Source: Agreia sp. VKM Ac-1783 | Lineage (GTDB): Bacteria; Actinomycetota; Actinomycetes; Actinomycetales; Microbacteriaceae | DNA length: 64,000 nt | Assembly (NCBI RefSeq): GCF_900177765.1 | Contig: NZ_FXWI01000003.1 | Span: 806,001-870,000 of the forward strand | Direction: 5' to 3' | In this document: in pieces, positions 1 through 9,432 of the stretch | Position numbering within the stretch: the first letter of the stretch is position 1 | Layout: the number at the start of each line of letters is the position of its first letter | Program-made: the position numbers and the translations under genes | The notes under the pieces: generated by a model | Told to the model about the DNA's origin: nothing | Databases searched by the model: none | Seen by the model: only the letters and a program-made list of their open reading frames with translations

Positions 1-45
1 CGACGAGCTCGACTGTGGTGTTCGTGAGAAGTAGTCGGTCGGAGA

Positions 46-1149
46 CTAGCTCGAGACGACTGCCTTGTTGCCGAGGCGTTCGCCCGACTCGGTGTCGAAC
101 ACGTGCACGTGGTTCGGCGTGGCCGTCAGGTACACGGTGTCGCCGAGCGACGGGTGCGAACGGCCATCGACGCGGGTGACGATGTCGGTGCGCTTGCCGT
201 CGATCTCGGAGTGGCCGTAGAGGTATCCGTCGGCGCCGAGCTCCTCGACGAGGTCGACCTCGACCGCGAGGCCCTGGCCCTGGGTGGTCGAGACGATGAT
301 GTCTTCGGGGCGCACGCCCACGGTGACGCTCTTCGCGGTGGCCTGCGACAGCGTCTCGCGGTCGACGGGAACGACCGACGAACCGAACGCGATGCCACCG
401 TCGACGATGTCGGCGTTGAACAGGTTCATGGCGGGGCTGCCGATGAAGCCGGCGACGAACACGTTGTTCGGCTTCTCGTACAGGTCGCGCGGGGTGCCGA
501 CCTGCTGCAGGATGCCGTCCTTGAGAACCGCGATGCGGTCACCCATGGTGAGGGCCTCGGTCTGGTCGTGAGTGACGTAGACGGTGGTGACGCCCAGGCG
601 GCGCTGGAGCGACGCGATCTGGGTACGCGTCTGAACGCGGAGCTTGGCGTCGAGGTTCGACAGCGGCTCGTCCATGAGGAACACCTGGGGCTGGCGCACG
701 ATGGCGCGGCCCATGGCGACGCGCTGACGCTGGCCACCAGAGAGGGCCTTCGGCTTGCGGCTGAGGTACGGCTCGAGGTCGAGGAGCTTTGCCGCCTCGA
801 GAACGCGAGTTGCGCGGTCTTCTTTGCCGACGCCCGCGATCTTGAGCGCGAAGCCCATGTTCTCGGCGACCGTCATGTGCGGGTAGAGAGCGTAGTTCTG
901 GAAGACCATGGCGATGTCGCGGTCTTTCGGGGGAACGTCGGTGACGTCGCGGTCGCCGATGAGGATGCGACCTTCGTTGACCTCTTCGAGGCCAGCGAGC
1001 ATGCGCAGGGTGGTCGACTTGCCGCAGCCGGAGGGCCCGACCAGAACGAGGAACTCGCCGTCGGCGACCTCGAGGTCGATCTTGTCGACCGAGGCGCGGG
1101 TTGCACCGGGATAGATGCGGGTAGCTTTGTCAAAAGTGACAGATGCCAT
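46..1149 (-). CDS. ugpC: Sugar ABC transporter ATP-binding protein (MsiK/UgpC/MalK class)
   Basis: This is a cytoplasmic ATPase subunit that drives uptake of sugars or glycerol phosphate through carbohydrate ABC importers. The 367-residue protein has a Walker A (GPSGCGKST, about residues 39-47), a Q-loop (VFQNYALYPH), the signature LSGGQRQRVA, a Walker B (VFLMDEPLSNLDAKLR) and an H-loop (YVTHDQTEA). These are followed by the C-terminal TOBE/OB regulatory region (about 240-367) typical of the MalK class. The ATG at 1149 sits behind a good ribosome site (AAGGAG, about 10 bases away). No permease or binding-protein genes lie beside it, which fits a shared MsiK-type ATPase serving several importers. 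The exact sugar cannot be told. Confidence 0.93.
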   Translation of the reverse strand: MASVTFDKATRIYPGATRASVDKIDLEVADGEFLVLVGPSGCGKSTTLRMLAGLEEVNEGRILIGDRDVTDVPPKDRDIAMVFQNYALYPHMTVAENMGFALKIAGVGKEDRATRVLEAAKLLDLEPYLSRKPKALSGGQRQRVAMGRAIVRQPQVFLMDEPLSNLDAKLRVQTRTQIASLQRRLGVTTVYVTHDQTEALTMGDRIAVLKDGILQQVGTPRDLYEKPNNVFVAGFIGSPAMNLFNADIVDGGIAFGSSVVPVDRETLSQATAKSVTVGVRPEDIIVSTTQGQGLAVEVDLVEELGADGYLYGHSEIDGKRTDIVTRVDGRSHPSLGDTVYLTATPNHVHVFDTESGERLGNKAVVSS

Positions 1150-1166
1150 GGGTGTTAATCTCCTTC

Positions 1167-1184
1167 ACCGGCAGGTACGTGCCG
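1167..1184. promoter_or_regulatory. Short palindrome upstream of the sugar ABC ATPase
   Basis: CCGGCA and TGCCGG face each other across six bases just 5' of the ribosome site of the ABC ATPase gene. It could be an operator or a small leader hairpin. No known consensus is matched. Confidence 0.25.
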
Positions 1185-1381
1185 GACGATCCGTTGTGAT
1201 GGATTGAACTGAACCGACATCAGTGGCGGTCCACCGCTCATTATGTCACGGATCGCGGCCCCCGAATGAGGCACCCCTGCGCCCCTGTTTGGATATTTCC
1301 CAGTTAGGCCCTCTACGCTGGAGTTTCCGGCCGCTTTCGGCCCGATCGATTTTCTCTTCTCTCACCCGGAGTTCTACACGT

Positions 1382-2299
1382 ATGTCTTATGGCTCAGCCG
1401 GAGATGGTCGTCTCTCTAAGAACGAACGACGCGAAGCCGCACGCGAAAAGGCGAAGGTGCTTCGCGAGCAGCAGCGCAAGAAAGACATCCGCAACCGGAT
1501 CTTCCTCTTCGGAGGCCTCGGAGTCGTCGTCATCGCGATCGGCATCGCCGTCACGCTGATCATCGTCAGCGCTATCAAGCCTGCAGGTCCCGGCCCCATG
1601 AACATGGCCAGCGACGGCGTCACGGTGAGCAAGGGCTTCGTCGCTACGACGGCCCCGTCGCAGCCGGCCGATGCCGCCCCCGCTGTTCCGACGCCCGACT
1701 ACTCGAACGGCGTCGTCGATATTCAGGTCTACGTCGACTACCTCTGCCCGTTCTGCGGTCAGTTCGAGTCGACCAACGCCGAACAGATCGGCCAGTGGAT
1801 CGATTCGGGCGCTGCGACACTCACCACGCATCCGCTCGCCATCCTCGACCGTGGGTCGCTCGGCACGAAGTACTCGACGCGCTCGGCCAACGCTGCAGCC
1901 TGTGTCGCCAACTACTCGCCCGACAGCTTCTACGCGTACAGCGCGCTGCTCTTCAAGAACCAGCCTGCAGAGAATACAGAGGGCCTCGACAACGCTGCCC
2001 TCAAGGGCTACGTCACCGACGCCAAGTCCGACAAGGTCTCGCAGATCGAGAAGTGCATCGACGACACCGAGTTCAAAGACTGGGTCAGCGCCTCGACCGC
2101 TCGAGCTCTGAAGGGCCCGCTGCCCAATACCAAGGTCGAGAAGGTCGAAGGAACGCCGACGGTCTTGGTGAACGGACAGCAGTACTCGGGTTCGCTGACC
2201 GACGCCGACGCGTTCTCCGCCTTCGTTCTGCAGGTCGCCAGCGAGGCCTACTCCACGGCTACGCCCGCTCCGACGCCCGAGCCCACCGTCGCGCAGTAG
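1382..2299 (+). CDS. Membrane-anchored DsbA-family thiol-disulfide oxidoreductase
   Basis: This is a predicted extracytoplasmic thioredoxin-fold protein that would form or reshuffle disulfides in exported proteins. From the ATG at 1382 it has 305 residues: a basic cytoplasmic N-terminus, one membrane segment (about 39-62), a Pro/Ala linker, then a DsbA-like domain with the redox motif CPFC in the stretch YVDYLCPFCGQFE. A cis-Pro loop (GTPTVLVNGQ) lies near the end, followed by a Thr/Pro tail. The frame extends upstream, but the ATG here follows a CCGGAG ribosome site and gives the normal membrane-anchor start. Actinobacterial DsbA-like proteins of this layout are common. The substrates are unknown. 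Confidence 0.88.
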   Translation: MSYGSAGDGRLSKNERREAAREKAKVLREQQRKKDIRNRIFLFGGLGVVVIAIGIAVTLIIVSAIKPAGPGPMNMASDGVTVSKGFVATTAPSQPADAAPAVPTPDYSNGVVDIQVYVDYLCPFCGQFESTNAEQIGQWIDSGAATLTTHPLAILDRGSLGTKYSTRSANAAACVANYSPDSFYAYSALLFKNQPAENTEGLDNAALKGYVTDAKSDKVSQIEKCIDDTEFKDWVSASTARALKGPLPNTKVEKVEGTPTVLVNGQQYSGSLTDADAFSAFVLQVASEAYSTATPAPTPEPTVAQ

Positions 2300-2359
2300 C
2301 GCGACACCGGGAGCGCCTCGCTCGACCGCCGCACATGGCTAGAATGAGGTGTTCCATCT

Positions 2360-2435
2360 GCCGGCGTGGCGCAATTGGTAGCGCACCGCTCTTGTAAAGC
2401 GGGGGTTACGGGTTCAAGTCCCGTCGCCGGCCCCA
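2360..2435 (+). tRNA. tRNA-Thr (anticodon TGT), CCA encoded
   Basis: The acceptor stem GCCGGCG (2360-2366) pairs with CGCCGGC (2425-2431). The anticodon arm CCGCT-CTTGTAA-AGCGG presents TGT, which reads the Thr codon ACA. The T-arm GGGTTCAAGTCCC and an encoded CCA end (2433-2435) are present. The 3' part of the gene, from the T-arm on, is the first copy of the tandem repeat described next. Confidence 0.95.
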
Positions 2436-2610
2436 CACACCGACCTAGCCAACCGAGACGGTTGGCTTGGGTGACGCACAACGCTGGCGCGTTGTGGGGT
2501 TCAAGTCCCGTCGCCGGCCCCACACACCGACCTAGCCAACCGAGACGGTTGGCTTGGGTGACGCACAACGCTGGCGCGTTGTGGGGTTCAAGTCCCGTCG
2601 CCGGCCCCAC
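2411..2610 (+). repeat. 87-bp tandem repeat built from the tRNA-Thr 3' end plus two hairpins
   Basis: Two full units (2411-2497 and 2498-2584) are followed by a partial third (2585 to about 2610), with a period of exactly 87. Each unit starts with the T-arm and 3' acceptor strand of tRNA-Thr and continues with two strong hairpins: AGCCAACCG-AGA-CGGTTGGCT (2447-2467 in unit 1) and CACAACGC-TGGC-GCGTTGTG (2477-2496). The units look identical by eye. Only the first is attached to a complete tRNA, so the others are tRNA 3'-end remnants. They may be scars of integration at the tRNA, or amplification of the tRNA terminator. Confidence 0.9.
2447..2467 (+). terminator. Hairpin downstream of tRNA-Thr
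   Basis: Nine-bp perfect stem AGCCAACCG/CGGTTGGCT with a three-base loop, 11 bases past the CCA end and followed by TTGGGT. It is probably the tRNA transcription terminator. It recurs in the second repeat unit. Confidence 0.6.
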
Positions 2611-2806
2611 AGTCCCGAAATGCCCTCGTATCTCCCACGATGCGGGGGTATTTCCTGTCGTGGGCGTGGTCTGGCGTGACCCCGCCTTTTGTGTAGCCGC
2701 TGAGATGGCGCAAACGGCGGCGCGACTGAGGCCTGATGCAGCCATTCGCGCCATCTCGGGCCGCATCCTCGCGCCGCCTTCGCGCGGGGTGCGGTGACGG
2801 TACGAC

Positions 2807-4111
2807 TTAGTGCGCGCTGCGGACGCGGCGGTGATCCAGTCCGAGCGAGACGAGAAGGATGCTCACGCCGGCGATCGACAGGCCGATGCCGACCCAGGCG
2901 GGCGCGATGTATCCGAATCCCGCGGCGATAACGACGCCGCCGAGGAACGCGCCGAGCGAGTTGCCGAGGTTCAGAGCCGAGTGGTTGAGCGCCGCAGCGA
3001 TCGATTGGGAGTCGTGCGCGACATCCATGAGTCTGGCCTGAATGGTCGGCGACGCGGCCGAGACGAACGCGCCGATGAAGAAGATCGAGATGAAGAGCCC
3101 CGGTGCGCTCGCAGCGGTGAGACCGAAAGCCAAGCACGCCAGGCCGATGCCCGGCATGAAGATGAGCAGAGCGCGAGCGACCGATTTGTCGGCCGCCCAG
3201 CCGCCGATGAAGTTTCCGATGGTCATGCCCACACCGAACGTCACGAGCACGAGTGGGACCACTCCGGCGCCGAGACCTGTGACATCGGTCACGACCGGCG
3301 CGATATAGCTGTATACGGCGAACATGCCGCCGAAGCCGATGGATGCCATGGCGAGCGTGAGCCAGATCTGCGGGCGCGAGAATGCCCTCAGCTCGTTGCG
3401 GATCGTGCTCTCGGGATTGCCCGCCTGGAACGGCACCGTCGCGAGAATCGCCACGAGGGTCGCCGCGAAGATCACTGTCACGAGCCAGAATGAGCTGCGC
3501 CAGCCGAAGTTCTGGCCGAGATATGTTCCGATCGGAACGCCGATGACGTTCGCGATCGTGAGACCCGAAAGCACGAAGGCTACTCCGCGGGCTCGTTTGC
3601 CCGGACCCATGAGCGTGGCAGCGACCAGCGATGCGATGCCGAAGTATGCGCCGTGCGGCAGGCCAGAAACGAAGCGCGCGGCGAGGACCCAGCCGAACGA
3701 TGGCAGCACCGCGGTGGCGAGGTTGCCGATGACGAAGCACGCGACCAAGACGGTGAGCAGGCGCTTGCGAGGCCAGCGGGCGGCAGCGGCCGCGATCGTG
3801 GGCGCTCCCACGACGACGCCGAGAGCGTAGGCGGAGATGAGGTGGCCGGCGGTGGCATTCGCGTCGGCGGAATTCGAGGCGTACAGCGTCGGGAGGAGAT
3901 CCTGTGCGATGTTCGGCAGCAGCCCCATCGAGACGAACTCGGTGACCCCGATGCCGAAGCCACCGAGGGCGAGCGCGAGCAAGGCGAACCATCGGCGCCG
4001 CGGCGAGTACTGAAGATGCCCGAGGCGCGATGAACCGTCCGCGGCGGAGCCCCCGTCGCTCACGGTGCCGGTGGGCCGGATGGTCTGGGTGGGTGCGTCG
4101 GATTCAGTCAC
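2807..4111 (-). CDS. MFS transporter, DHA1-like drug/sugar efflux permease
   Basis: This is a 12-helix inner-membrane exporter of the major facilitator superfamily. The 434-residue product has a hydrophilic N-terminal 40 residues, then hydrophobic segments throughout. The first helix carries GIGVTEFVSMGLLPNIA, the hallmark of the AraJ/Cml-type DHA1 efflux group. The conserved loop 2-3 region is A.RWPRKRLL, and a GP-type motif lies near residue 150-170 (VSGLPHGAYFG). The start is GTG at 4111. It stands alone, with the tRNA-Thr repeat behind it. Export of drugs or sugars is inferred from the family, and the substrate is unknown. Confidence 0.85.
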   Translation of the reverse strand: MTESDAPTQTIRPTGTVSDGGSAADGSSRLGHLQYSPRRRWFALLALALGGFGIGVTEFVSMGLLPNIAQDLLPTLYASNSADANATAGHLISAYALGVVVGAPTIAAAAARWPRKRLLTVLVACFVIGNLATAVLPSFGWVLAARFVSGLPHGAYFGIASLVAATLMGPGKRARGVAFVLSGLTIANVIGVPIGTYLGQNFGWRSSFWLVTVIFAATLVAILATVPFQAGNPESTIRNELRAFSRPQIWLTLAMASIGFGGMFAVYSYIAPVVTDVTGLGAGVVPLVLVTFGVGMTIGNFIGGWAADKSVARALLIFMPGIGLACLAFGLTAASAPGLFISIFFIGAFVSAASPTIQARLMDVAHDSQSIAAALNHSALNLGNSLGAFLGGVVIAAGFGYIAPAWVGIGLSIAGVSILLVSLGLDHRRVRSAH

Positions 4112-4169
4112 GAGACCTCGATTCTATCCCGTGGAGGGCCGGGGTTCGAATCGATTCGACCGCCGTCGG

Positions 4170-4718
4170 TTACAGCGTCGAGACGTGCCTGCGCGCATCG
4201 ATCCGTGAGCGGCGGCGCTCTCTCGGGCGATCAGGGTGTCGACCGGTGTAGATCCAACCGAGCATCTGCTCACCCGGCCCGAGACGGTGCGCGATCCGCA
4301 CTGCCTCGCTACGGGTCTGGATGCCCGTGCGCCACATCGCGCCGTAGCCGCGTTCGTGCAGTAGAAGGGTGAGCGCGTGGGCGACGCCGGATGCTACGGC
4401 CTCCTGCTCCCAGTAAGGCACTTTCACACTGGGTCGGGGTGAGACGACCACGGCGAGCAGCAGGGGCGCCCTGAACGACTTGCGGATGCTCTTCTCGGCG
4501 TCGTGCCCGTGCAGTCCGGATGCTGCGGCGAGGCTCTCGCCGACCGTCCCGCGGGAGTCTCCTCGGATCTCGATGACGCGCCAGGGTGCCAGTCCGGAAT
4601 GGTCAGCGACCTGGCCGGCGGCCTCGACCAGCTCGAGGATCTCGTCGTGGCTGGGCGCCTCATCGGTGACCTTCGAGCTCGAGCGTCGCTCGTGCAGGGC
4701 ATCGAAGACGGATGCCAC
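4170..4718 (-). CDS. Nitroreductase-family flavoprotein
   Basis: This is an FMN-dependent oxidoreductase of the nitroreductase fold. The 182-residue protein begins with the typical VFDALHERRSS segment that contacts FMN phosphate. It has the central HSGLAPWRVIEI strand (equivalent to the NxQPW region) and ends with the family's LGPGEQMLGWIYTG segment. The start is GTG at 4718, four bases after the stop of msrB (4723), so the two form an operon. Coupling with a methionine sulfoxide reductase suggests a redox-stress role. The physiological substrate is unknown. Confidence 0.85.
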   Translation of the reverse strand: MASVFDALHERRSSSKVTDEAPSHDEILELVEAAGQVADHSGLAPWRVIEIRGDSRGTVGESLAAASGLHGHDAEKSIRKSFRAPLLLAVVVSPRPSVKVPYWEQEAVASGVAHALTLLLHERGYGAMWRTGIQTRSEAVRIAHRLGPGEQMLGWIYTGRHPDRPRERRRSRIDARRHVSTL

Positions 4719-4722
4719 GGCG

Positions 4723-5124
4723 CTACTCGGCGGGATCGAACTCGAGGGAGATCGAGTTCATGCAGTAGCGGTCGCCCGTGGGCGTCTGCGGAGCGTCATC
4801 GAAGACATGGCCCAGGTGGGAGCCGCAGGCGGCGCAGCGCACCTCGGTGCGCACCATGCCGAGCGTCGAGTCGGTGATGAGTTCGACGGCGTCGGTCGAC
4901 GACGGATCGTAGAAGCTCGGCCAGCCGCAGTGGGAGTCGAACTTCGTCGTGCTGCGGAAGAGTTCGGCGCTGCAGCCCTTGCACCGGTAGATGCCCTCGC
5001 GGCCCTCATCGAGCAGCTCGCCGGTCCATGGCCGCTCGGTAGCGGCCTGACGCAGCACCGCGTACTCGTCGGCCGACAATTCCGCACGCCAGTCCTGATC
5101 GCTCTTCTGAACGTCGTAACTCAT
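4723..5124 (-). CDS. msrB: Peptide-methionine (R)-S-oxide reductase MsrB
   Basis: Reduces R-methionine sulfoxide in proteins in the cytoplasm. The 133-residue product has the complete MsrB signature: zinc-binding CKGC (about 49-52) and CAAC (about 97-100), GWPSFYDP, HLGHVFDD, and the catalytic cysteine in RYCMNSISLEF near the end. The ATG at 5124 is preceded by GAAGGAG. It is the first gene of a two-gene operon with the nitroreductase. Length and motifs match free-standing MsrB. Confidence 0.95.
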   Translation of the reverse strand: MSYDVQKSDQDWRAELSADEYAVLRQAATERPWTGELLDEGREGIYRCKGCSAELFRSTTKFDSHCGWPSFYDPSSTDAVELITDSTLGMVRTEVRCAACGSHLGHVFDDAPQTPTGDRYCMNSISLEFDPAE

Positions 5125-5207
5125 CGAGATGACACTCCTTCTTCCCCTTCCGATCGCGGTGTCGCGTTCAGTGAGGCTCTTCCATCATCACAGTAAACTT
5201 CTGGCTC

Positions 5208-5678
5208 ATGCCCCTCGAACCCACACCCCCGATCGTTCAGAAGAGCTGGAGCGAGCTGACCACAGCCGAGCTCTACGAGATCATCAAGCTGCGCACCGAT
5301 GTGTTCTTCGTCGAGCAACGAGTAAGCGAGAGCGAACTCGATCGTCGCGACAGCGAGCCGACCACGCAGCACCTGTGGATCCCCGGCGAGAACGGCGACG
5401 TGGCCGCCTACCTTCGCGTGCTGCGTGACGAGGTCGCGGAGTACGGCGACGCGTATCGGCTGCCGGGCCGCGTGGTCGTCGGTGCCGCCTACCGGGGCAG
5501 AGGCCTCGCCCAGCGCCTGCTCGCCCGGGTCGTCGAGCTCTACGGAGCCGAGTCCATGCTGTTGCATTCCCAGAGCTATATCCAGAGCCTCTACGCCGCG
5601 TTCGATTTCGTCGTGGTGGGGGACGAGTTCATCGAGGGCGGTATCCCGCATCGCACCATGTTCCGCGCCGCAAGGTAA
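5208..5678 (+). CDS. elaA: GNAT acetyltransferase, ElaA type
   Basis: A 156-residue acetyltransferase of the ElaA branch of the GNAT superfamily. The N-terminal LYEIIKLRTDVFFVEQR matches ElaA. The acetyl-CoA pyrophosphate loop appears as GAAYRGRGLAQRLL (R-x-x-G-x-A/G form), and the C-terminal strand has SQSYIQSLYAAFDFVVVGDEFIEGGIPHRTM, characteristic of ElaA. It starts at the ATG at 5208 and is divergent from msrB. The acyl acceptor for ElaA proteins is not established. Confidence 0.88.
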   Translation: MPLEPTPPIVQKSWSELTTAELYEIIKLRTDVFFVEQRVSESELDRRDSEPTTQHLWIPGENGDVAAYLRVLRDEVAEYGDAYRLPGRVVVGAAYRGRGLAQRLLARVVELYGAESMLLHSQSYIQSLYAAFDFVVVGDEFIEGGIPHRTMFRAAR

Positions 5679-5780
5679 GCATCGCGGCATGCCCTGCTCA
5701 TTCGGCGGATGCAGAGGATGCAAACCATAGGATGTGACGATCGGGGGCCGGACGGTTCCCAGGCACGATATGGAGGCCGC

Positions 5781-6083
5781 GTGGGAGCCGCGAAGAATCT
5801 CGACGAGCAGCAGGCGGGCGACGGCGCGACCCCGAACCTGAGTGCTCGCGACGTCGCGATCCTGGCGTTCGAGCGCACCTGGTGGAAGCACGCTGGCGCC
5901 AAGGAGCAGGCCATCCGCGACGAATTCGGGCTGTCGGCAGCCCGCTACTATCAACTGCTGGGCGCTCTCATCGATTCGCCCTCCGCCCTCGCCCACGATC
6001 CGATGCTCGTCAAGAGACTTCATCGTGTGCGGGATGCCAGGACGGCGGCGCGTTCAGTTCGCCTCACGTCCCTCGACGATTAG
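5781..6083 (+). CDS. DUF3263 domain protein
   Basis: A 100-residue actinobacterial protein with the DUF3263 core, LSARDVAILAFERTWWKHAGAKEQ..RDEFGLSAARYYQLLG, a helix-turn-helix-like fold. I chose the GTG at 5781 because GGAGG lies five bases upstream, although the frame stays open back to 5709. In actinobacteria this family sits directly upstream of a LytR_C-domain membrane protein, as it does here (16 bases away). A DNA-binding or regulatory role is plausible but unproven. Confidence 0.85.
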   Translation: MGAAKNLDEQQAGDGATPNLSARDVAILAFERTWWKHAGAKEQAIRDEFGLSAARYYQLLGALIDSPSALAHDPMLVKRLHRVRDARTAARSVRLTSLDD

Positions 6084-6099
6084 GACCCGAGACCACACC

Positions 6100-6732
6100 A
6101 TGGCCAAGCCTCCATCGGATCGATTCGATACCATCCCTGCCGACCTCCATCGCACCGGCGCGCACCGTGGCGCGCGGCGCAAGGGCCGGGGGTGGATCGC
6201 GTTCGCCTGGGCGGCTCTGGCCACGGGTGTCATCGTGGCCGGAGGCGTGATCACTCTCGCGGTCATCAACGACAGCATCAAATTCGACGATCTACTCGGC
6301 GGTACGACGGCATCGACGCCCACCCCGACTCCCACTCCTACTCCAGAGGTCACGCCGGTCCTCGACCCTGCCGTCACCGTGACCGTGCTCAACGGCACCG
6401 AAACGGTCGGCCTCGCCGCGAACGTCGGCGAAGCGATGCGCGACGCCGGATGGGCGGGCATCGGATCGACCGCCAACGCGAGTGCCACCGACTTCAAGAC
6501 GACCACGGTCTACTACGTCGACCCGGCGCAGGAGGCTGCCGCCCTCGGGCTGGCGGACTCGCTCTTCGCAAAGGCCACGGCCGACGCGTCGGCCAATGGA
6601 GTGACCCTGTCGATCACCTCGATCAGGGTCGAGCAGTCCGACCAGTTCCAGGGCGCTCAGCTCACCGTCGTGCTCGGCGCGGACTTCGTCGAACCGTCTG
6701 TGGACGGCTCGACAGACGAGCCGGTGCAGTAG
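6100..6732 (+). CDS. LytR_C-domain membrane protein
   Basis: A 210-residue protein with a short cytoplasmic N-terminus, one membrane helix (about 33-55), a Thr-Pro repeat linker (about 70-84) and an extracytoplasmic LytR_C domain (about 92-195: VTVTVLNGTETVGLAANVGEAMRDAGW). The domain is known as the C-terminal module of LytR-CpsA-Psr wall-polymer ligases. Here it occurs without the catalytic domain, as in many actinobacteria. It probably acts at the cell wall. It is translated with the DUF3263 gene. Confidence 0.85.
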   Translation: MAKPPSDRFDTIPADLHRTGAHRGARRKGRGWIAFAWAALATGVIVAGGVITLAVINDSIKFDDLLGGTTASTPTPTPTPTPEVTPVLDPAVTVTVLNGTETVGLAANVGEAMRDAGWAGIGSTANASATDFKTTTVYYVDPAQEAAALGLADSLFAKATADASANGVTLSITSIRVEQSDQFQGAQLTVVLGADFVEPSVDGSTDEPVQ

Positions 6733-6918
6733 CCCTGACGGGTCAGGATTCTGGCTCCATATTTCCGCGATGTTTCGGTCATGTTGAGATGCGGAAACGG
6801 ATGTTCCGTTTCGCTGTCAACGCCTGAATTCGCGTCAGTCCGCTGATTAGTATCGGCCTTGGTCGCCCGTGTTCCTGCGGGTGTCCTGACGACACACATT
6901 CGGCAATGGGGAGTAACA

Positions 6919-7122
6919 ATGGCGAACGGAACCGTGAAGTGGTTCAACGCTGAAAAGGGCTACGGTTTCATCACCGTCGACGAGGGAGGACAGGACGTCT
7001 TCGTGCACTACTCGGCGATCGAGATGGGCGGCTACAAGGTGCTCGAGGAGGGCCAGCAGGTCATCTTCGAAGTAGGTACCGGAGCGAAGGGGCCCCAGGC
7101 CGAAGCCGTCAGGCTCGCCTAG
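6919..7122 (+). CDS. cspA: Cold-shock protein, CspA family
   Basis: A 67-residue single-stranded nucleic-acid-binding beta-barrel. The RNP1 motif KGYGFITV and RNP2 motif VFVHYSAI are intact, as is the opening [11 protein letters not shown]. The ATG at 6919 follows GGGGAG. A long untranslated leader (about 6733-6918) is present, as is usual for cold-shock genes. A strong hairpin terminator follows. Confidence 0.95.
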   Translation: MANGTVKWFNAEKGYGFITVDEGGQDVFVHYSAIEMGGYKVLEEGQQVIFEVGTGAKGPQAEAVRLA

Positions 7123-7170
7123 GTCACGTCATCGCACAACGCATCGCCGAGAAGCGACGCCCGACACTCT

Positions 7171-7200
7171 GAACGCCGTCCGCGAAAGCGGGCGGCGTTC
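7171..7200 (+). terminator. Intrinsic-type hairpin after cspA
   Basis: Stem GAACGCCGTCCGC (7171-7183), loop GAAA, stem GCGGGCGGCGTTC (7188-7200). It is 13 bp with one G-T pair and separates cspA from groEL. The T-run is weak, as is usual in high-GC actinobacteria. Confidence 0.8.
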
Positions 7201-7210
7201 GTCGTTGCAG

Positions 7211-7237
7211 CTTGCACTCGCCTGCCCTGAGTGCCAA
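7211..7237. promoter_or_regulatory. Degenerate upstream CIRCE operator
   Basis: CTTGCACTC, nine bases, GAGTGCCAA. The right arm is close to consensus and the left arm has two mismatches. The spacer has the canonical length. It lies seven bases before a perfect CIRCE, giving a double HrcA site for groEL. Confidence 0.7.
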
Positions 7238-7244
7238 TATTGTC

Positions 7245-7271
7245 TTAGCACTCTCTCCAATGGAGTGCTAA
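7245..7271. promoter_or_regulatory. CIRCE operator (HrcA site) upstream of groEL
   Basis: Perfect consensus TTAGCACTC-N9-GAGTGCTAA, located 36 bases upstream of the groEL start. HrcA binds CIRCE to repress chaperonin genes until heat or misfolding stress titrates it. Confidence 0.97.
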
Positions 7272-7279
7272 TTCTTTGA

Positions 7280-8926
<1,647 letters not shown>

Positions 8927-8970
8927 GTCCCCTCGTCTGATCAGACCGTGGTCTGAAGAGACAAGACACA

Positions 8971-9000
8971 AGCGGGCGACTCCTTCGGGAGTCGCCCGCT
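8971..9000 (+). terminator. Strong hairpin terminator after groEL
   Basis: A perfect 13-bp stem, AGCGGGCGACTCC / GGAGTCGCCCGCT, closed by a TTCG tetraloop and followed by TCGTCG. It probably stops both groEL and, on the other strand, the WXG100 transcript. Confidence 0.9.
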
Positions 9001-9025
9001 TCGTCGTATGCGGCGACTAAACCGG

Positions 9026-9065
9026 GGCCCTGCCTGCTACACAGAGGCCCTGCCTGCTACACAGA
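9026..9065. repeat. 20-bp perfect tandem duplication
   Basis: GGCCCTGCCTG...CAGA occurs twice back to back (9026-9045, 9046-9065). The second copy contains the stop codon of the WXG100 gene (9057-9059). It looks like a recent slippage or duplication event. Confidence 0.9.
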
Positions 9066-9347
9066 AAACATACGCACATTCTGCAGTTCGACGTCGGCGT
9101 AGGTCTGCGCCGCCGCCGACAGCGCCTGTGTGATCGAGGCGAGGCTCTCTTCGACCCGGGTCTGGGTGCCCCGCCAGTCGAGCACGACGGCCTGAAACGC
9201 CACCGCTGCCTGGCCAGTCCAGCTGCCTTCGAGAGAGGTCAGCTGGCCGTGCATCGCGGTGACGTCGGCCTGGATGCGTTCGATGGTGCTGCGGATGGAT
9301 GAGGCGCTGGCGCTGACCGCCTCGCTGTCGACCTGGTACTGGCTCAT
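9057..9347 (-). CDS. WXG100-family protein (ESX/type VII secretion substrate-like)
   Basis: A 96-residue helical-hairpin protein of the EsxA/CFP-10 superfamily. The central WTG turn appears in EGSWTGQAAVAFQAV, flanked by two long helices. The start is taken at the ATG at 9347 (MSQYQVDSEAV), the standard length for the family. The frame upstream overlaps a neighbouring gene's region and is unlikely to be translated. No EccC or partner WXG gene is adjacent; it lies downstream of a histidine kinase gene on the same strand. Secretion by a type VII system elsewhere is inferred. Confidence 0.88.
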   Translation of the reverse strand: MSQYQVDSEAVSASASSIRSTIERIQADVTAMHGQLTSLEGSWTGQAAVAFQAVVLDWRGTQTRVEESLASITQALSAAAQTYADVELQNVRMFSV

Positions 9348-9432
9348 GATGGATGCCTGCTCTTTCGTCTCTGCTTCACTGACGCCGACAGATCGATCGG
9401 CAGCAGCAACGCTAGACGCGAGCGGTCTGGAG

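Noticed and set aside
103-1158. Long plus-strand frame opposite the ABC ATPase
   Set aside because: It is the high-GC antisense shadow of a complete, motif-rich gene. It has no ribosome site, and its protein is a His/Arg/Asp-rich low-complexity string.
2411-2610. CRISPR-like array
   Set aside because: The units are directly adjacent with no spacers, are tRNA-derived and 87 bp long. There are no cas genes in the window.
2248-2797. Open frames through the tRNA-Thr repeat on both strands
   Set aside because: They translate the tRNA repeat itself (repeating LEP/TGSSPVAGPT-like units). The repeat is explained by the tRNA, not by a protein.
2532-3992. Long minus-strand frame overlapping the MFS gene
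   Set aside because: Arg-rich frame shadow of the MFS transporter, lacking membrane segments or conserved motifs.
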